DNA from: Glomus cerebriforme
Lineage: Eukaryota > Glomeromycota > Glomeromycetes > Glomerales > Glomeraceae
DNA: 30,267 nt
Assembly: GCA_003550305.1 (NCBI GenBank)
Contig: QKYT01000043.1
Coordinates: 70,692 to 100,958, forward strand
Direction of reading: 5' to 3'
The translations under genes and the position numbers were made by a program. Positions 28,740 through 30,267 of this stretch are shown here, in pieces (the first letter of the stretch is position 1; every line of letters begins with the position of its first letter). The notes beneath the pieces were generated by a model. The model saw nothing but the letters and a program-made list of their open reading frames with translations, was not told the origin of the DNA and did not search any database.

Positions 28740-29978
28740 AAATATTCATCATCCTAACCATCACAAAATAATCCACTTTCATCAATATCATCCCATCCTA
28801 ATACATCACAAAATAATCCGCCTTTATCAACATTCTCATCAATGTCATCCCAACCTTCGTCCAATCCCGACACATCATAAAGTAATCCATCTTTACTAAT
28901 GTCTTCATCAATGTCATCTTAACCTATGTCCAATCCCAATACATCACAAACTTCAGAACCCTTTAGACTCTTTGTGCCAGCAGATATTTTAGCTTCGATA
29001 GGCCAAACACCTTCAACACCTTCTACACTAAAAAATTTATCAACACCACTTTGACCTAAAATTACCACAATCTCATCAACACCATCTCAACCTAAAATCA
29101 CAACAATATCATCATCACCTCAACCTAAAATCATCACAACCTCATCAATATCACCTTGATCTAAAATCACATTATCACTATCTCGTTCACAACATAATCA
29201 TCACCTCAACCTAAAATCACTACAACCTCATTAACATCACCTCGACCTAAAATCACATCATCACCACTTCATCCTAAAATCACCACAACCTCATCATCAT
29301 CACCTCAAATTAATATATGAAACAATACACCCTCAGTATCTTCCTCTCCATCCCAACAATCTGTTGTAACATCAAATATTATTAAAAGATATCCAAATAT
29401 CAACATACTGAGGAGTTGTCAAACTTCAGGTCACGAAGAAGAAGTAGTATCTGGTAAGTAAATCAAATTTGTCATACAACAATATATTATATTACATATA
29501 TACGTATCCCTTAATATGAAATTTATAACAGAAGTTGATAAGTTGATAACTGAAAATAACCAACTTCAGGATGAATTATATAGAGAATGATTAATAGTAG
29601 CTGAGTTGAAACGGAAAATAGACAATTTAGAAGGTAGTCTTCAGCAAGTAGAGGAGGAGAATACCTTGTTATATGAGTATAATGGAATATTTGGAATCAA
29701 AATGGATAAACTATATAAAGAAAACAAAGCTCTCCAAAGTGAACTCAAACAATACTGACAAATTCGTATATCTTGATCAATTACTAATCCTTCGCTAATA
29801 GAACAATCTAAAAAAAGATTAAAATCAAAAGAAAGATCTCCAGATAAAGCTAATGATATAGCAGCGAGGGTAAGAATTGTTAATTTGTAATTGAACTTAT
29901 GTATACAGTCTTTTTACTATTCAATTTTAATTTTTTATTATTTAGTCTGAAATGAAACATATTTTGAAACAGGTTTAA
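28740..29978 (+). pseudogene. Broken spliced gene: Ser/Pro/Thr-rich tail plus coiled coil
   Basis: Exon 1 (to 29453) is low-complexity: NPLSSISSHPNTSQNNPP, then NPNTSQTSEPFRLFVPADIL, and repeats of the type SSPQPKITTTSS, with a frameshift near 29190. It has TAA/TGA where Gln or Arg fit. The intron 29454-29531 (GTAAGT...ACAG, 78 nt) keeps phase. Exon 2 (29532-29869) is a leucine-zipper-like coiled coil: EVDKLITENNQLQDELYRE-TGA-LIVAELKRKIDNLEG, QVEEENTLLYEY, DKLYKENKALQSELKQY, then a basic tail KKRLKSKERSPDKANDIAAR. A second intron (29870-29945) leads to SEMKHILKQV-TAA (29946-29978). The layout (disordered region, then bZIP-like coiled coil) suggests a nuclear or scaffold protein; no DNA-binding basic region is placed directly before the zipper. 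About five in-frame stops argue for a pseudogene. Confidence 0.5.
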
Positions 29979-29992
29979 AGGTGGTCATTATC

Positions 29993-30042
29993 ACACAATT
30001 TACCACAATTAACCAGGAAAATTTTGGTAAATTGTGGTTTTT
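29993..30042. repeat. Imperfect hairpin
   Basis: CAATTTACC near 29997 and GGTAAATTG near 30029 form a 9-bp stem with a short loop containing AACCAGG. Function unknown. Confidence 0.45.
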
Positions 30043-30177
30043 TTTGTTGAATTTAGTGAAAATGGGAAATTTCACATTTTCACAAAAAAAGCTAAATGGC
30101 GCCGTTTCTCTAAAATTAACCAAAATTAATAATATAAATATTGCGAAATGATATGAAAATGTTGGTAGAATTTAATG

Positions 30178-30267
30178 AAATTATCTTAAAATTAGCAAGA
30201 ATTTAACAAAATTACCTTAAAATTAACAAGAATTTATCAAAATTACCTTAAAATTAGCAAGAATTTA
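30178..30267 (+). repeat. 30-bp tandem repeat running off the right edge
   Basis: Three copies of a unit built on ACCTTAAAATTAGCAAGAAT, spaced 30 bp and nearly identical. The array is cut by the window end. Confidence 0.85.

Noticed and set aside
29938..30123. 61-codon minus-strand frame near the right edge
   Set aside because: It overlaps the last exon of the coiled-coil pseudogene and a hairpin; composition gives no support for coding.
1..30267. Alternative genetic code (TGA = Trp) suggested by many TGA at conserved Trp
   Set aside because: TGG is still used for Trp in the same frames, other TGA fall on Arg positions, TAA/TAG stops occur too, and the BTB gene needs no reassignment. Transition decay explains all.

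Overview
The window looks like AT-rich, repeat-dominated nuclear DNA of an arbuscular mycorrhizal fungus (Glomeromycotina, Rhizophagus-like). The reasons are the strong A/T bias, short GT-AG introns of about 40-90 nt, a BTB/POZ gene of the kind greatly expanded in these fungi, and transposase remnants whose motif style I recognise from those genomes. The taxon is an inference from memory and was not checked by search. There is no sign of bacterial operons, rRNA, tRNA or CRISPR. Twelve N bases are present, nine of them inside one repeat (14330-14935).

Only one gene looks undamaged: the 5' part of a minus-strand BTB-domain gene at 1-463, which runs off the left edge. Nearly everything else is a graveyard of mobile elements. 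Region by region: 1.0-3.4 kb holds short unrecognised coding remnants. 3.53-9.01 kb is one element with inverted ends made of GCAATATTGC-type repeats; it contains a decayed BED-finger hAT transposase, a CCHC zinc-knuckle fragment and a Myb/SANT-like fragment. 9.1-10.6 kb is a decayed retroviral-type (DDE) integrase on the minus strand. 11.05-11.37 kb is a TA-flanked MITE. 11.9-14.3 kb holds remnants of one or more unclassified transposon proteins, including a probable DDE family. 14.33-14.94 kb is a second MITE. 15.05-16.9 kb holds a small palindrome, a GC-richer 114-bp duplication and an acidic Ser/Asp-rich broken gene. 17.28-18.69 kb is a second hAT transposase remnant with two 5' mini-exons.

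The most structured part is 19.43-27.09 kb. An outer hAT-type element (TIR TAGTRTTTCAACC, perfect 8-bp target duplication AATTAATA) contains a 2.83-kb inner element with about 75-bp inverted ends, a 9-bp target duplication and its own decayed transposase. It also contains a MITE with perfect 29-bp inverted ends, two oppositely oriented arrays of a 30-bp repeat that can encode a lysine-rich decapeptide, exon-like LDFxD modules, and a TA-flanked MITE that landed inside a tandem repeat so cleanly that the empty site can be read. To the right, 27.5-27.8 kb is a 71-bp tandem repeat, and 28.7-29.98 kb is a broken spliced gene for a Ser/Pro/Thr-rich plus coiled-coil protein.

A recurring theme is decay by transition mutation. 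In-frame TGA/TAG/TAA codons sit where related proteins have Trp, Arg or Gln, and several presumed catalytic or metal-binding residues are changed by single C-to-T or G-to-A steps. The integrase carries about nine stops in one frame over about 1.1 kb without a visible frameshift. No complete, evidently functional new system was found; the value of the window is in its nested architecture and repeat modules.
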